Numbered from the stretch's first letter, positions 1 through 6,427 are shown. The stretch: DNA of 9,954 nt from Opitutales bacterium (GCA_007123395.1 SKLD01000416.1:1-9954), one strand, 5' to 3'. The notes: a model not told the origin generated them from the letters alone. Program-made: numbers and translations.

Positions 1-10
1 AGTCTATCCG

Positions 11-34
11 GGCATCCGGCTCTGTGCGGGTGCC
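11..34. other. small hairpin directly after the exported-protein gene
   Basis: GGCATCCG (11-18) faces CGGGTGCC (27-34) across an 8-nt loop, with one non-Watson-Crick position (a G-U wobble on the plus-strand RNA, a mismatch on the minus-strand RNA). It lies immediately beyond the stop codon of the leftward gene at 36-1244. It could help end that transcript, but no T-run is visible in the ten remaining bases of the window, so a terminator call is not secure. Confidence 0.22.
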
Positions 35-35
35 G

Positions 36-1244
36 TCACGGCCTAACCCAAGCATCCGCATTGTAGACGTAGAGCCGGCCGCCGGAGCCGGCGACGGTAT
101 AGAGCCAGCCGAGATCTTCATTGAATAGAAAGATACCCGAGGTTTCGTAGTCGCCGTCGACGTAGTAGAGGTAACCCGCCGGTTGGTGGTAGAGCCAAGG
201 GAAGCCCGCCGAGTAAAAGGGCCCCAGATCGACATGATAGCTCCATCCCGGACCGTCATGGAAGCCGTAGTTCAGGCCGACCGCCGGAATGTCCGTCCAC
301 TCACCCTCGACCAAGGCGTCAAAGGGATTCTGCACCGGTTCAACCGGATCAACGGGACCGCCCCCGCCGACGAGGGGCGGCGTGGTCAAATTCATTCCCG
401 TCGGGTCGATGTGGATCTCGGAGAGATACGAAGGATCAATCCCCGACGCACCGCCCGATACCGAACCTGTGGTCGTTCCGATGTAGAAGTAGGCGAGGTC
501 TTCAAAGGTTGCTGTGCGGTAGCTTGCATCGGGGACGCTTTCATCGAAAGGATAAACAAGAACCGGGTCCGGACCGGGGAACTCAAGCCCGCCGCGCATA
601 TACTGGCGGAACGTGTTCTCCGGATGATTGATGACAAACCAGATTTCATACCATGTGTCGGTACTGAAGGGTTCCGGGCGCACCGGCACAAACTGGGGAG
701 ACATGGCTTCGTCGCGGATGTCGATCGTGGACTGGTTCGACCACCGCGCCTGCACGGAGTAATGGCCCCACGTCGTGGGTCGCTGGGGATCGCCGTCCTC
801 GTCCAAAATAAGATTCCCCATTTCGTCGATGAGATAACCGACGAGACCATAGGAGACGGAAATTTGAGCCGGCCGGTTGCCCACCATGGGGCGCGCCACC
901 CGGAAATAGAGGGTCGAGAGGCCGACTTCGGGGAACGGGTCCACAATCCGTGCTTCTTCGGGAACAAGGAGCGAAGCAAACATGTTCACCGTGTTGTCGA
1001 TGAGCACGCCGGGGAAAATCTCCAGTGCATTGCCGGAACCACCGAAGGGATCCGGAATCACGGTAATGTAAGGCGGATTGTCCGGATCGACCCGGTCCGG
1101 GTTATCGGCATTCGGAATATGGATATACCAATTCGGCAGTTCCGGATCTTCGAAGCGGTCGACGACAACCCAGTCAGCCCAGAGGAAGGCAGTTCCCAGC
1201 GTGAGCGCGAGTGAACCGGTCAATAGGGCGGTGATGGATTTCAT
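36..1244 (-). CDS. predicted secreted protein with C-terminal aromatic (WLY/YLY) repeats
   Basis: The 402-residue product begins with a typical Sec signal peptide (MKSITALLTGSLALTLG, then AFLWA before DW), so cleavage near residue 23 and export are likely. I chose the ATG at 1242-1244 because the frame opens further upstream only through a TTG and would bury the signal peptide 36 residues in. Residues 25-285 look like a beta-sandwich of the concanavalin/LamG kind (STLYFRV at 110-116, TWYEIWFVINH at 197-207), but this fold is an inference. Residues 288-307 form a Gly/Pro-rich linker. Residues 334-400 carry spaced aromatic motifs: GWSYH, FPWLYH, AGYLYYVDG, LGWLYT and RLYVYN. Similar tails occur at the ends of many exported Opitutae proteins, as I recall them, and are probably surface- or ligand-binding modules. 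No catalytic residues are recognisable. A clear Shine-Dalgarno is absent. Function unknown. Confidence 0.82.
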   Translation of the reverse strand: MKSITALLTGSLALTLGTAFLWADWVVVDRFEDPELPNWYIHIPNADNPDRVDPDNPPYITVIPDPFGGSGNALEIFPGVLIDNTVNMFASLLVPEEARIVDPFPEVGLSTLYFRVARPMVGNRPAQISVSYGLVGYLIDEMGNLILDEDGDPQRPTTWGHYSVQARWSNQSTIDIRDEAMSPQFVPVRPEPFSTDTWYEIWFVINHPENTFRQYMRGGLEFPGPDPVLVYPFDESVPDASYRTATFEDLAYFYIGTTTGSVSGGASGIDPSYLSEIHIDPTGMNLTTPPLVGGGGPVDPVEPVQNPFDALVEGEWTDIPAVGLNYGFHDGPGWSYHVDLGPFYSAGFPWLYHQPAGYLYYVDGDYETSGIFLFNEDLGWLYTVAGSGGRLYVYNADAWVRP

Positions 1245-1320
1245 GGATGTGCTATTTGAGGTTGAGTTGGCAGGAAAAAAGCGCCCGGTGACAGGACGGA
1301 TCAAATCGGCTTTGAAAAGT

Positions 1321-1347
1321 CTCCCGGCGCATCCGGCCTGCCGGGAG
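1321..1347. repeat. perfect 8-bp inverted repeat in the leader of the exported-protein gene
   Basis: CTCCCGGC (1321-1328) and GCCGGGAG (1340-1347) are exact reverse complements separated by 11 nt. On the leftward transcript this makes a GC-rich stem-loop about 77 nt before the start codon, followed by ACTTTTC. It may be a leader structure, an attenuator or an operator. The T-run is too weak for a confident terminator, and I recognise no riboswitch class. Confidence 0.4.
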
Positions 1348-1534
1348 AGCAAATCACAAATTTCATAAAGCCTTTTTGGTCCACCTCCGTTCCGCTATCA
1401 AGCCTTTTTTATAATTATTAAACAGCGCCGCAAAGGCACCCCGCTGTAGTCGGAACGGCTTGCCGCCCGACCGGACTCTCAACAACGCCCAACCTACCTT
1501 TACTTCTTCCGAATTCCGCCGATTCACGCAACAG

Positions 1535-1563
1535 TTGTTTCCTGAAAATCGCCTTCATTTATT
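1535..1563 (+). promoter_or_regulatory. weak candidate promoter for hemB
   Basis: TTGTTT (1535-1540) and TTTATT (1558-1563) are separated by 17 nt, the preferred sigma-70 spacing. The match is three of six at -35 and four of six at -10. It is the best pair I found upstream of hemB, but it is weak and would leave a leader of about 200 nt. Confidence 0.18.
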
Positions 1564-1732
1564 TCGGGTCTGTCGCAAAAAAAATCAAATGATTAGACAG
1601 CGGAGCCAAGGTACTGACCGCTCCCTCGAGGACACCGGAGCCGATGCAGGAAGCGTAAGCCAACATCAGTGGTTACCGATCATTCTTACCCGAGGAAACG
1701 CAGCTTACCATGGTCCCTTGCCACGACAGCTT

Positions 1733-1752
1733 GCCACGCCGCGCCACGCCGC
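1733..1752. repeat. perfect tandem 10-bp duplication upstream of hemB
   Basis: GCCACGCCGC occurs twice head to tail (1733-1742 and 1743-1752). A 9-bp direct repeat, CTTGCCACG (1717-1725 and 1730-1738), overlaps it. The repeats lie inside the possible N-terminal extension of hemB that starts at ATG 1710. They encode nothing resembling HemB, which supports the downstream start at 1770. Confidence 0.6.
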
Positions 1753-1769
1753 TCACAGTGCGCGGCATC

Positions 1770-2816
1770 ATGGAGACTGCCTTTGAAATCACGCAGCGTC
1801 CGCGCCGGTTGCGCCGCAGCGACGCGGTCCGCACGCTGGCGCGGGAGACGCGCCTGCACCCGGAGCAACTGATTCAGCCGCTCTTTGTCCTCGACCGCAG
1901 GAGCGGCGAGCCCGAACCCATCGAGTCAATGCCGGGCCAGGTCCGCCTGCCGCTCGACCGTTTGGCGGCGGAGTGCGGCGAATTGGCGTCCCTCGGCATC
2001 CGCGGCGTGGCTCTCTTTCCGGTCCTCGCGGCGGAAACAAAGGACGCCGCCGGAATCGGTGCTCTCGATCCCGAAACGCTTATCCTCCGCGCCGTGCGCA
2101 CCGTCAAGGCGACCCATCCGGACCTCTGCGTCATCACCGACGTCGCCCTCGACCCCTACACCGACCACGGACACGACGGCGTCTTGACGGAGGATGGCAC
2201 GGACGTGGACAACGACCGCACGGTGTCGATTCTATGCGAAATGGCGGTGCTCAACGCGGCCGCCGGGGCGGACTTCGTCGCCCCGTCCGACATGATGGAC
2301 GGGCGCGTGGGCGCAATCCGCAAGGCACTCGATGCGGCCGGCTACACGGGCACCGGCATCCTCGCCTACAGCGCCAAGTTCAATAGCGCTTTTTACGGTC
2401 CGTTCCGTGAAGCTGTGGGCAGCGCCGCCGCGGCGGGAACTACGCTCCTCGGCAAGCATACCTACCAACTCGACCCGGCCAACCGCCGCGCCGCTCTCCG
2501 TGAACTCGACCTGGACGCCGCCGAGGGTGCCGACATTCTCATGGTCAAACCTGCCGGGCCCTACCTCGACATCATCCGCGAGGCCCGCGAGCGTACCGAC
2601 CTACCCGTCGCGGCCTACCAAGTGAGCGGCGAATACGCCCAGATCCATGCCGCCGCCCGCCTCGGCTGGCTAGACCTCCGCCGCGCCCGCGACGAAAGCC
2701 TGCTCGCCATCCGCCGCGCAGGCGCCGACATCATTCTCACCTACTTCGCCAAAGAGGTCGCCCGCGAGACGCCGCAGGCAAAAGATTCAGACTCCGGAAA
2801 AACGACGGCCACGTAA
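1770..2816 (+). CDS. hemB: porphobilinogen synthase (delta-aminolevulinic acid dehydratase), HemB
   Basis: HemB condenses two 5-aminolevulinate molecules to porphobilinogen in the cytoplasm, the second common step of tetrapyrrole (heme, chlorin, cobamide) synthesis. The 348-residue product has the family's usual length and N-terminal pattern (RPRRLRRS, then LIQPLFV). The two active-site lysines are visible: K203 in YSAKFNSAFYGPFR and the Schiff-base K260 in ILMVKPAGPYLDIIRE. The metal-site segment reads DVALDPYTDHGHDG (124-137), so the cysteines of zinc-type enzymes are replaced by A126, D128 and D136. This is the magnesium/aspartate class known from Pseudomonas and Bradyrhizobium. I prefer the ATG at 1770 because the residues encoded from 1710 match nothing in the family; a GTG at 1758 is another option. 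The last 15 or so residues (QAKDSDSGKTTAT) are a low-complexity polar tail. The gene stands alone, facing the gene at 2857-3633. Very sure of the function, less of the exact start. Confidence 0.97.
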   Translation: METAFEITQRPRRLRRSDAVRTLARETRLHPEQLIQPLFVLDRRSGEPEPIESMPGQVRLPLDRLAAECGELASLGIRGVALFPVLAAETKDAAGIGALDPETLILRAVRTVKATHPDLCVITDVALDPYTDHGHDGVLTEDGTDVDNDRTVSILCEMAVLNAAAGADFVAPSDMMDGRVGAIRKALDAAGYTGTGILAYSAKFNSAFYGPFREAVGSAAAAGTTLLGKHTYQLDPANRRAALRELDLDAAEGADILMVKPAGPYLDIIREARERTDLPVAAYQVSGEYAQIHAAARLGWLDLRRARDESLLAIRRAGADIILTYFAKEVARETPQAKDSDSGKTTAT

Positions 2817-2840
2817 TAGATGCATCCGTCGCCCGCTTTT
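2803..2840 (+). terminator. weak candidate terminator at the end of hemB
   Basis: CGACGG (2803-2808) can pair with CCGTCG (2826-2831) around a 17-nt loop that contains the hemB stop codon, followed after five bases by TTTT (2837-2840). The loop is long and the T-run short, so this is only a candidate. No stronger hairpin lies in the 40 bp between hemB and the convergent gene. Confidence 0.18.
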
Positions 2841-2856
2841 CCAGCGCCGGCACACA

Positions 2857-3633
2857 TTAGGGCTGCGGGGGCCGGTGGTCGCGGGCATAGTCCGCCACCG
2901 ACTGAAAAAGCTCCTGCCCGAAAGCCGTGACGGTGAGGAGGAGACACTGCAGTTCACTGTCGCTGAAGGCGATCTTTTCACCCTCGCGGAAGACTTTGTT
3001 GACAGTCTCCACATCCGTGCCGGGACGGGCGAGATCGGCGAGCGGGATGCCTTCGCGCCCGTGCTTGAGTTCGAAGGTAAGTTCCCCGCTGTCATCAATT
3101 TGTCCCTCACGGACGATGCCCTGCTGCCGCGCGAAGGCTTGAAGGGCGAAGCCCATGGAGAGAATCGTGTCCTCCAGCGGACACATGACCTTGTAGTTGT
3201 TTTCGAGTTGGTTGAACTTTTCGTCCATCTGCGCGCGCACAAAGGCCTGCTGCGCCTTATTCACTTCCTCCTGAATGGCTGCTTGCTGGCCGGGGCGGTC
3301 ATGGTTGGCGCGGATAACGGCGAGGAACAGGTGGGCGTTGTGGAGGCAATGCACGGCAAGGTTCATGGCGTCATTCATCACCTGCGCGTGCAGGAGGTCG
3401 CGCGCCTGCGCCTGGGTCTGCTCAAAGTTGCGGTGCAGCGAGGCCACCGGCATGAGACCGACCGCTTTGGCACGCTCATCGTAGGCCGATTCCGCGGCAG
3501 CCTCGCGTGAAACGAGGTTAAAGGCGAGCATGTCAAAGTGCCGCTGCATCCCGGCCATGAACTGCTCCGCCATCTGCTTGAGGTTCAACTGCCGGGGCTG
3601 CCCCGGCGGCGGTGGATTCGGTTGGAAAGTCAT
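2857..3633 (-). CDS. uncharacterised soluble helical protein
   Basis: I do not recognise this 258-residue protein. It has no signal peptide and no membrane segment, so it is probably cytoplasmic. The N-terminus is proline-rich (NPPPPGQPRQ). Residues 18-170 read as long amphipathic helices rich in Ala, Gln, Met and Phe, with histidines in NLAVHCLHNAHLF. Around 173-187 there is a short beta-like stretch (GQIDDSGELTFELKHG), followed by more helix to the end, which is again proline-rich. No catalytic motif is evident. The start is supported by AGGGG five bases before the ATG (3631-3633), one of the few plausible ribosome binding sites here. The gene is convergent with hemB. It lies downstream of the transposase remnant but does not look like part of it. 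Codon structure and length argue for a real gene, perhaps lineage-restricted. Confidence 0.8.
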   Translation of the reverse strand: MTFQPNPPPPGQPRQLNLKQMAEQFMAGMQRHFDMLAFNLVSREAAAESAYDERAKAVGLMPVASLHRNFEQTQAQARDLLHAQVMNDAMNLAVHCLHNAHLFLAVIRANHDRPGQQAAIQEEVNKAQQAFVRAQMDEKFNQLENNYKVMCPLEDTILSMGFALQAFARQQGIVREGQIDDSGELTFELKHGREGIPLADLARPGTDVETVNKVFREGEKIAFSDSELQCLLLTVTAFGQELFQSVADYARDHRPPQP

Positions 3634-3688
3634 CGTCCCCTAACACAACCCGCCGCCGTCCGACCTTCAAGACATTCGAAAAAGGAAT

Positions 3689-3901
3689 TCACCCGACAAC
3701 ATTCTTGCGCAGATTCCGCAGACTGCACAGCCCGCCCCAGTCCGCGAAGCGCATGCGCGTCAGCGGGGTCTTGCGCGGCACCTCGCGTTCGCGCAGCCAG
3801 CCCTCGATCCAACCTCTGCTCCCGATCACCGCACCGTCCGGCAGGTAGCGCACGCCGCAGCGCAGCAGTTCCGGAAGGGACACTCTCCCGGCGAAATCCC
3901 T
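3689..3901 (-). pseudogene. C-terminal remnant of a REP-associated (Y1/RAYT-like) transposase
   Basis: About 70 codons ending at the TGA at 3689-3691 resemble the C-terminus of transposase genes common in Verrucomicrobiota. Recognisable pieces are LPELLRCGVRYLPDGAVIG, SRGWIEG and DWGGLCSLRNLRKNVVG, close to the family pattern LRCRVRYFTDGxVLGSRxFV...DWGxLxxLRxLR as I recall it. The frame stays open upstream to about 4108, but that part is antisense-shifted reading through the 3' end of the GH39 gene and has no similarity I can see. The catalytic HUH and tyrosine region is absent, as are many core residues, so this is a dead fragment. The breakpoint lies near 3900, only about 35 bp from the GH39 stop codon. 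Identification rests on motif memory, not a search. Confidence 0.62.
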
Positions 3902-3935
3902 TTCGCCCTGCCCTCTTTTTGGGCGCAGGACTTTA

Positions 3936-5729
3936 TCATGCCCGCACGGGTTGCGACCACGGACCCGGACTATTCCGGTAGTCCATTGGCCGGACCCTAT
4001 ACTCGGCCCCGGCGGGGACAGGCTGGCGTGCGTGGAGGAACGAGCCATCGAGCAGCGGGGCATGCGAAAGTGCCTCCCATGTGCCGCCGTCCCTGCGCCA
4101 CTCCACATTGTGGTTGCCCACCGTGCGGCTCGCTGGCGGTCTCCATGTCAGCAGGATCTCTTCTTTGTCATGTATGCCGTGGTACTTGGCGGCGCGCAAT
4201 CCGTCGACGGCTTCCGGCGGGGCGGCAAAAGCATCTCTCCGAAGGAGGAGAACGAAATGAACGGACGGCAGCGGAAAGTCCATGTTCGCAGTGAAGACTC
4301 CGTCCGGGCCAACGACCGTCTCATCCGTCTCACCCCATCGCGTCAGTTCCTGTTTGGCCCGCATGGCGGCGACGAGCGCTGCGTCCGGCGCCTCCTTCCC
4401 GACTTCCCTGTTCGGGAGCCCGTCCTCCCATGTGCGGTAGGGATTCCCGTGGAACTCATCAATCCGGTAATGCACAACCGTGTACTCCCCCGGCGCAAGG
4501 CCCTCAAGGCGCAGCGAAAGGTCCGCGCGGTCTCCAGTGCGTGAGCGGTTGTCCGCGCGGCAGAGGAGCGCGGCGTAGCCCTCCCCGCCCCCGAGGCGCG
4601 TCGCAAGGGTAAAGGTCGACTCCCCGTTGCCCTCCACCTTGGCGGGATGCCGTTCCCCGCCCAACAGGCTCAACCCGGTCATAAGATTGAGCGCGGGTTT
4701 CTTGATGAGCGTGAAGTGCTCCATCTCGAACCCACGCTTGCGGACGAAGCGAGCGAGCTGGGTACGCTGCCCCCATCCGCCAATGAACCCGTTGTCGTTG
4801 CCGAGGAAGGTGAAGTCGACGCCGTCTTCGTCCACCAGCGTGTCAAAATGGTGCGCGATGCACTTGGCCATGATAGCCGCATAAAACGGCCAGCCCCGCC
4901 ATGAGTGCGTCTGCGCCCAACCGACCTGCGGGTCGCACTCGTTGTTCATGAGCGGAATACCGAGGAGACGCGGATGGTGCTCACGCATGTAATCGCGCAA
5001 CTGCCGCGTCATCGTGACCATCTTTTCCGGGGAGACCGGGATGTCTTCGGCGGACGACCACGCGCCCTTCTCATGCACGGAGAGAAAGTCGATACGCGGC
5101 GGTTCGCCCGTGAAGTAGTTGCGCCCCGTGTCGATGTGCTTGAGAAAATCGCGCAAGCGTGTGCTCAGTGTCAACGTCGTCCCCGGTCCGCCGAAGCGCA
5201 GCTTGGGATTCGCCTCGCGCAGGCCCTCGGAACAGGCGTCGTAGTAGATCATAAACGCTTCCGAGTCCTGCTTCCACCAGCCCACGTCGGGCTCGTTCCA
5301 TGTCTCAAAATACCATGACTCGACCGCCTCCCGGCCGTAGCGCTCCGTGTAGTGCAGGGCAAGGTCGCGCACGAGACGCTTCCACGCGCGCGCCTGCACA
5401 GGGTCTTTGTAGTCGGTGAAGAATCCCGACGGGTCGCCCATCAGCTCGAAAAACGGGACGAGCCCGTTCTCGACCATCGCGTCGATGCCCTCGTCGAGCT
5501 TCGACCAATCGTACACCGGCTCCTCCGTTCCGAGGTTCTTCGCCGAAACCAACTCCAGCAGGTAGTGAATCCGCACATACTTGACCCCGCCGCGCGGCAC
5601 CGCGCCAATGTAGCGGAGGGTCTGCTTCATGTCTTCGCCGAGCAAGAGCGAAGCCGGGGTGAATCCCGTCCAGCGCCAGTCGATGGAGACGGGCTTCGCG
5701 GGCTCGTTGTATTGGAGGGTGATCTTCAT
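3936..5729 (-). CDS. GH39 glycoside hydrolase, alpha-L-iduronidase-like
   Basis: The 597-residue protein belongs to glycoside hydrolase family 39, retaining enzymes with a (beta/alpha)8 barrel. It resembles animal alpha-L-iduronidase rather than bacterial beta-xylosidases. The acid/base glutamate is E146 in FETWNEPD (human E182). The nucleophile is E264 in MNNECDPQVGW (human NDEADPLVGW, E299). Other shared landmarks are RIHYLLELV (R53, H55), FFELMG, YYDACSEGLR, NYFTGE, SVHEKGAWSS (K221), NDNGF (D312) and QRTQLARF (R322). After the barrel, a beta-sandwich (about 370-500) and a C-terminal Ig/FnIII-like domain (about 503-597, ending YRVRPMDYRNSPGPWSQP) also match the human layout. No signal peptide is present, so it probably acts in the cytoplasm on imported oligosaccharides. 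Hydrolysis of iduronate or a related uronide is inferred. The ATG overlaps the upstream TGA as ATGA, implying coupled translation. The frame's upstream extension begins only at a GTG and is unrelated. Confidence 0.9.
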   Translation of the reverse strand: MKITLQYNEPAKPVSIDWRWTGFTPASLLLGEDMKQTLRYIGAVPRGGVKYVRIHYLLELVSAKNLGTEEPVYDWSKLDEGIDAMVENGLVPFFELMGDPSGFFTDYKDPVQARAWKRLVRDLALHYTERYGREAVESWYFETWNEPDVGWWKQDSEAFMIYYDACSEGLREANPKLRFGGPGTTLTLSTRLRDFLKHIDTGRNYFTGEPPRIDFLSVHEKGAWSSAEDIPVSPEKMVTMTRQLRDYMREHHPRLLGIPLMNNECDPQVGWAQTHSWRGWPFYAAIMAKCIAHHFDTLVDEDGVDFTFLGNDNGFIGGWGQRTQLARFVRKRGFEMEHFTLIKKPALNLMTGLSLLGGERHPAKVEGNGESTFTLATRLGGGEGYAALLCRADNRSRTGDRADLSLRLEGLAPGEYTVVHYRIDEFHGNPYRTWEDGLPNREVGKEAPDAALVAAMRAKQELTRWGETDETVVGPDGVFTANMDFPLPSVHFVLLLRRDAFAAPPEAVDGLRAAKYHGIHDKEEILLTWRPPASRTVGNHNVEWRRDGGTWEALSHAPLLDGSFLHARQPVPAGAEYRVRPMDYRNSPGPWSQPVRA

Positions 5730-6157
5730 GGTCTTTCGCAGTCGATGAGGCTCGTCTCCCGCAGCGGAAACTCCGGCGGCAGCACCTTCACATTGAAGGG
5801 ACGGCAGACGATGTATTCCGCGAAGGCACCCCACACGTAGCGGCAGGTCACTTGGTCGCCCACTTTCACCCCGTGGACGTTTTTGCCCGCTTGGTCGATG
5901 ACCCCGGCCACCTCGTGGCCGAGGCGGGTGGGCGTCGACATAAACTCCGGCTTACGCGTCCCGCGGAACGCTTCGATGTCCGAACCGCAGATGCCGACCC
6001 ATTTAATCTTCACGCGGATCTCATTGTCTCCCGCCTGCGGCGTGCGCGCATGTGCCATCTCCAGTTTGCCGAACTCCCGCATAACGGCAATCCTCTGCGC
6101 TTCAGGATGCTCCGGGGCAACCAATTCAAGGTCGGCCATTGTCATTTTTGTAGGCAT
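5726..6157 (-). CDS. truncated zinc-type medium-chain dehydrogenase (GroES-like domain only)
   Basis: The 143 residues match the N-terminal catalytic (GroES-like) domain of zinc-dependent alcohol/polyol dehydrogenases. VGICGSDIEAF carries the zinc ligand C57, and RLGHEVAGVI carries H81 and E82. VKVGDQVTCRY and GAFAEYIV follow directly, so the structural-zinc lobe is missing, as in some family members. The protein stops at RETSLIDCERP, where a full-length member (about 350 residues) would continue with a catalytic-site glutamate and the Rossmann NAD(P)-binding domain. None of that remains, because the GH39 gene starts within the stop codon (ATGA). It is therefore probably a deletion relic and unlikely to be an active oxidoreductase. 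An intact short binding protein is possible but less likely. The start ATG at 6155-6157 lacks a Shine-Dalgarno; in-frame ATGs at codons 5 and 7 are alternatives. Confidence 0.8.
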   Translation of the reverse strand: MPTKMTMADLELVAPEHPEAQRIAVMREFGKLEMAHARTPQAGDNEIRVKIKWVGICGSDIEAFRGTRKPEFMSTPTRLGHEVAGVIDQAGKNVHGVKVGDQVTCRYVWGAFAEYIVCRPFNVKVLPPEFPLRETSLIDCERP

Positions 6158-6181
6158 ATCCGGGGATACCGGCGCACCGGC

Positions 6182-6192
6182 GCAATCATTGC
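6182..6192. promoter_or_regulatory. 11-bp palindrome, possible operator
   Basis: GCAATCATTGC is a perfect 5+1+5 palindrome 25 bp upstream of the dehydrogenase fragment's ATG, where a repressor controlling this gene and the downstream GH39 gene could bind. No known consensus is matched, so the call rests on symmetry and position alone. Confidence 0.25.
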
Positions 6193-6366
6193 AAGAAAAA
6201 CACGTTTGCCGCTCATTCGCTTTCCTCAGGTCTGACCTTGTCGAAAAGCAATGCGAGTTTCAGTATGAAGATTCGAATACAGTTTGTTTGCGCTCTTTGA
6301 ATCCCTTCCCGAAGTCTGTTAGCCGTGCTTTATTAAGGATTTCAAAATAATGGGGACACAAAAAGA

Positions 6367-6427
6367 GTGGAAGCGGCGTCTCGCCGCTTTTTACCTTTCG
6401 GGCAAAGCGGCAAGATGCCGCTTCCAC
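6367..6427. repeat. REP/BIME-like composite hairpin repeat
   Basis: Four copies of one 7-bp arm alternate in orientation: AAGCGGC (6371-6377), GCCGCTT (6383-6389), AAGCGGC (6405-6411) and GCCGCTT (6417-6423). Each adjacent pair forms a hairpin with a 5-nt loop (GTCTC and AAGAT). The outer arms extend to 11 bp (GTGGAAGCGGC with GCCGCTTCCAC) and the inner ones to 8 bp (GCCGCTTT with AAAGCGGC), so the element can also fold as a single long hairpin. This is the architecture of paired REP sequences mobilised by REP-associated transposases, and a remnant of such a gene lies at 3689-3901. T-runs flank both sides (6429-6434 on the plus strand; 6364-6360 read on the minus strand), so it could act as a bidirectional terminator, including for pheT. 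Confidence 0.75.

Larger units (their letters stand above)
1245..1769. other. divergent intergenic region between the exported-protein gene and hemB
   Basis: No convincing gene is present in these 525 bases. The short frames here lack good starts, and one runs into hemB in the wrong frame. The stretch 1405-1421 is strikingly AT-rich for the window. On the minus strand it contains TATAAA (1413 down to 1408), five of six matches to a sigma-70 -10 box for the leftward gene, but no good -35 at the right distance. An inverted repeat, CCGTTCCG (1387-1394) and CGGAACGG (1451-1458), brackets this AT-rich core. AAGCCTTTTT occurs twice as a direct repeat (1368-1377 and 1400-1409). CAGCG (1423-1427) pairs with CGCTG (1442-1446). 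Together these suggest a regulatory region, but no known regulator site is recognised. Confidence 0.5.

Noticed and set aside
183..1214. A 343-codon plus-strand frame opposite the exported-protein gene.
   Set aside because: The minus-strand frame has a signal peptide and coherent domain layout; the plus-strand frame is Arg/His-rich with no recognisable structure.
1245..1460. A riboswitch, for example of the cyclic-di-GMP class, in the leader of the exported-protein gene.
   Set aside because: I looked for conserved core motifs and found none; only simple inverted repeats are visible.
1710..1769. N-terminal extension of HemB from the ATG at 1710.
   Set aside because: The 20 extra residues match nothing in the HemB family and are encoded by a tandem 10-bp duplication.
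1460..1786. A 108-codon plus-strand frame before hemB.
   Set aside because: It needs a TTG start, has low-quality composition, and overlaps the hemB start in another frame.
5730..5834. N-terminal extension of the GH39 frame.
   Set aside because: It starts at GTG, is antisense-like in composition, and overlaps the dehydrogenase coding sequence; the ATGA start fits better.
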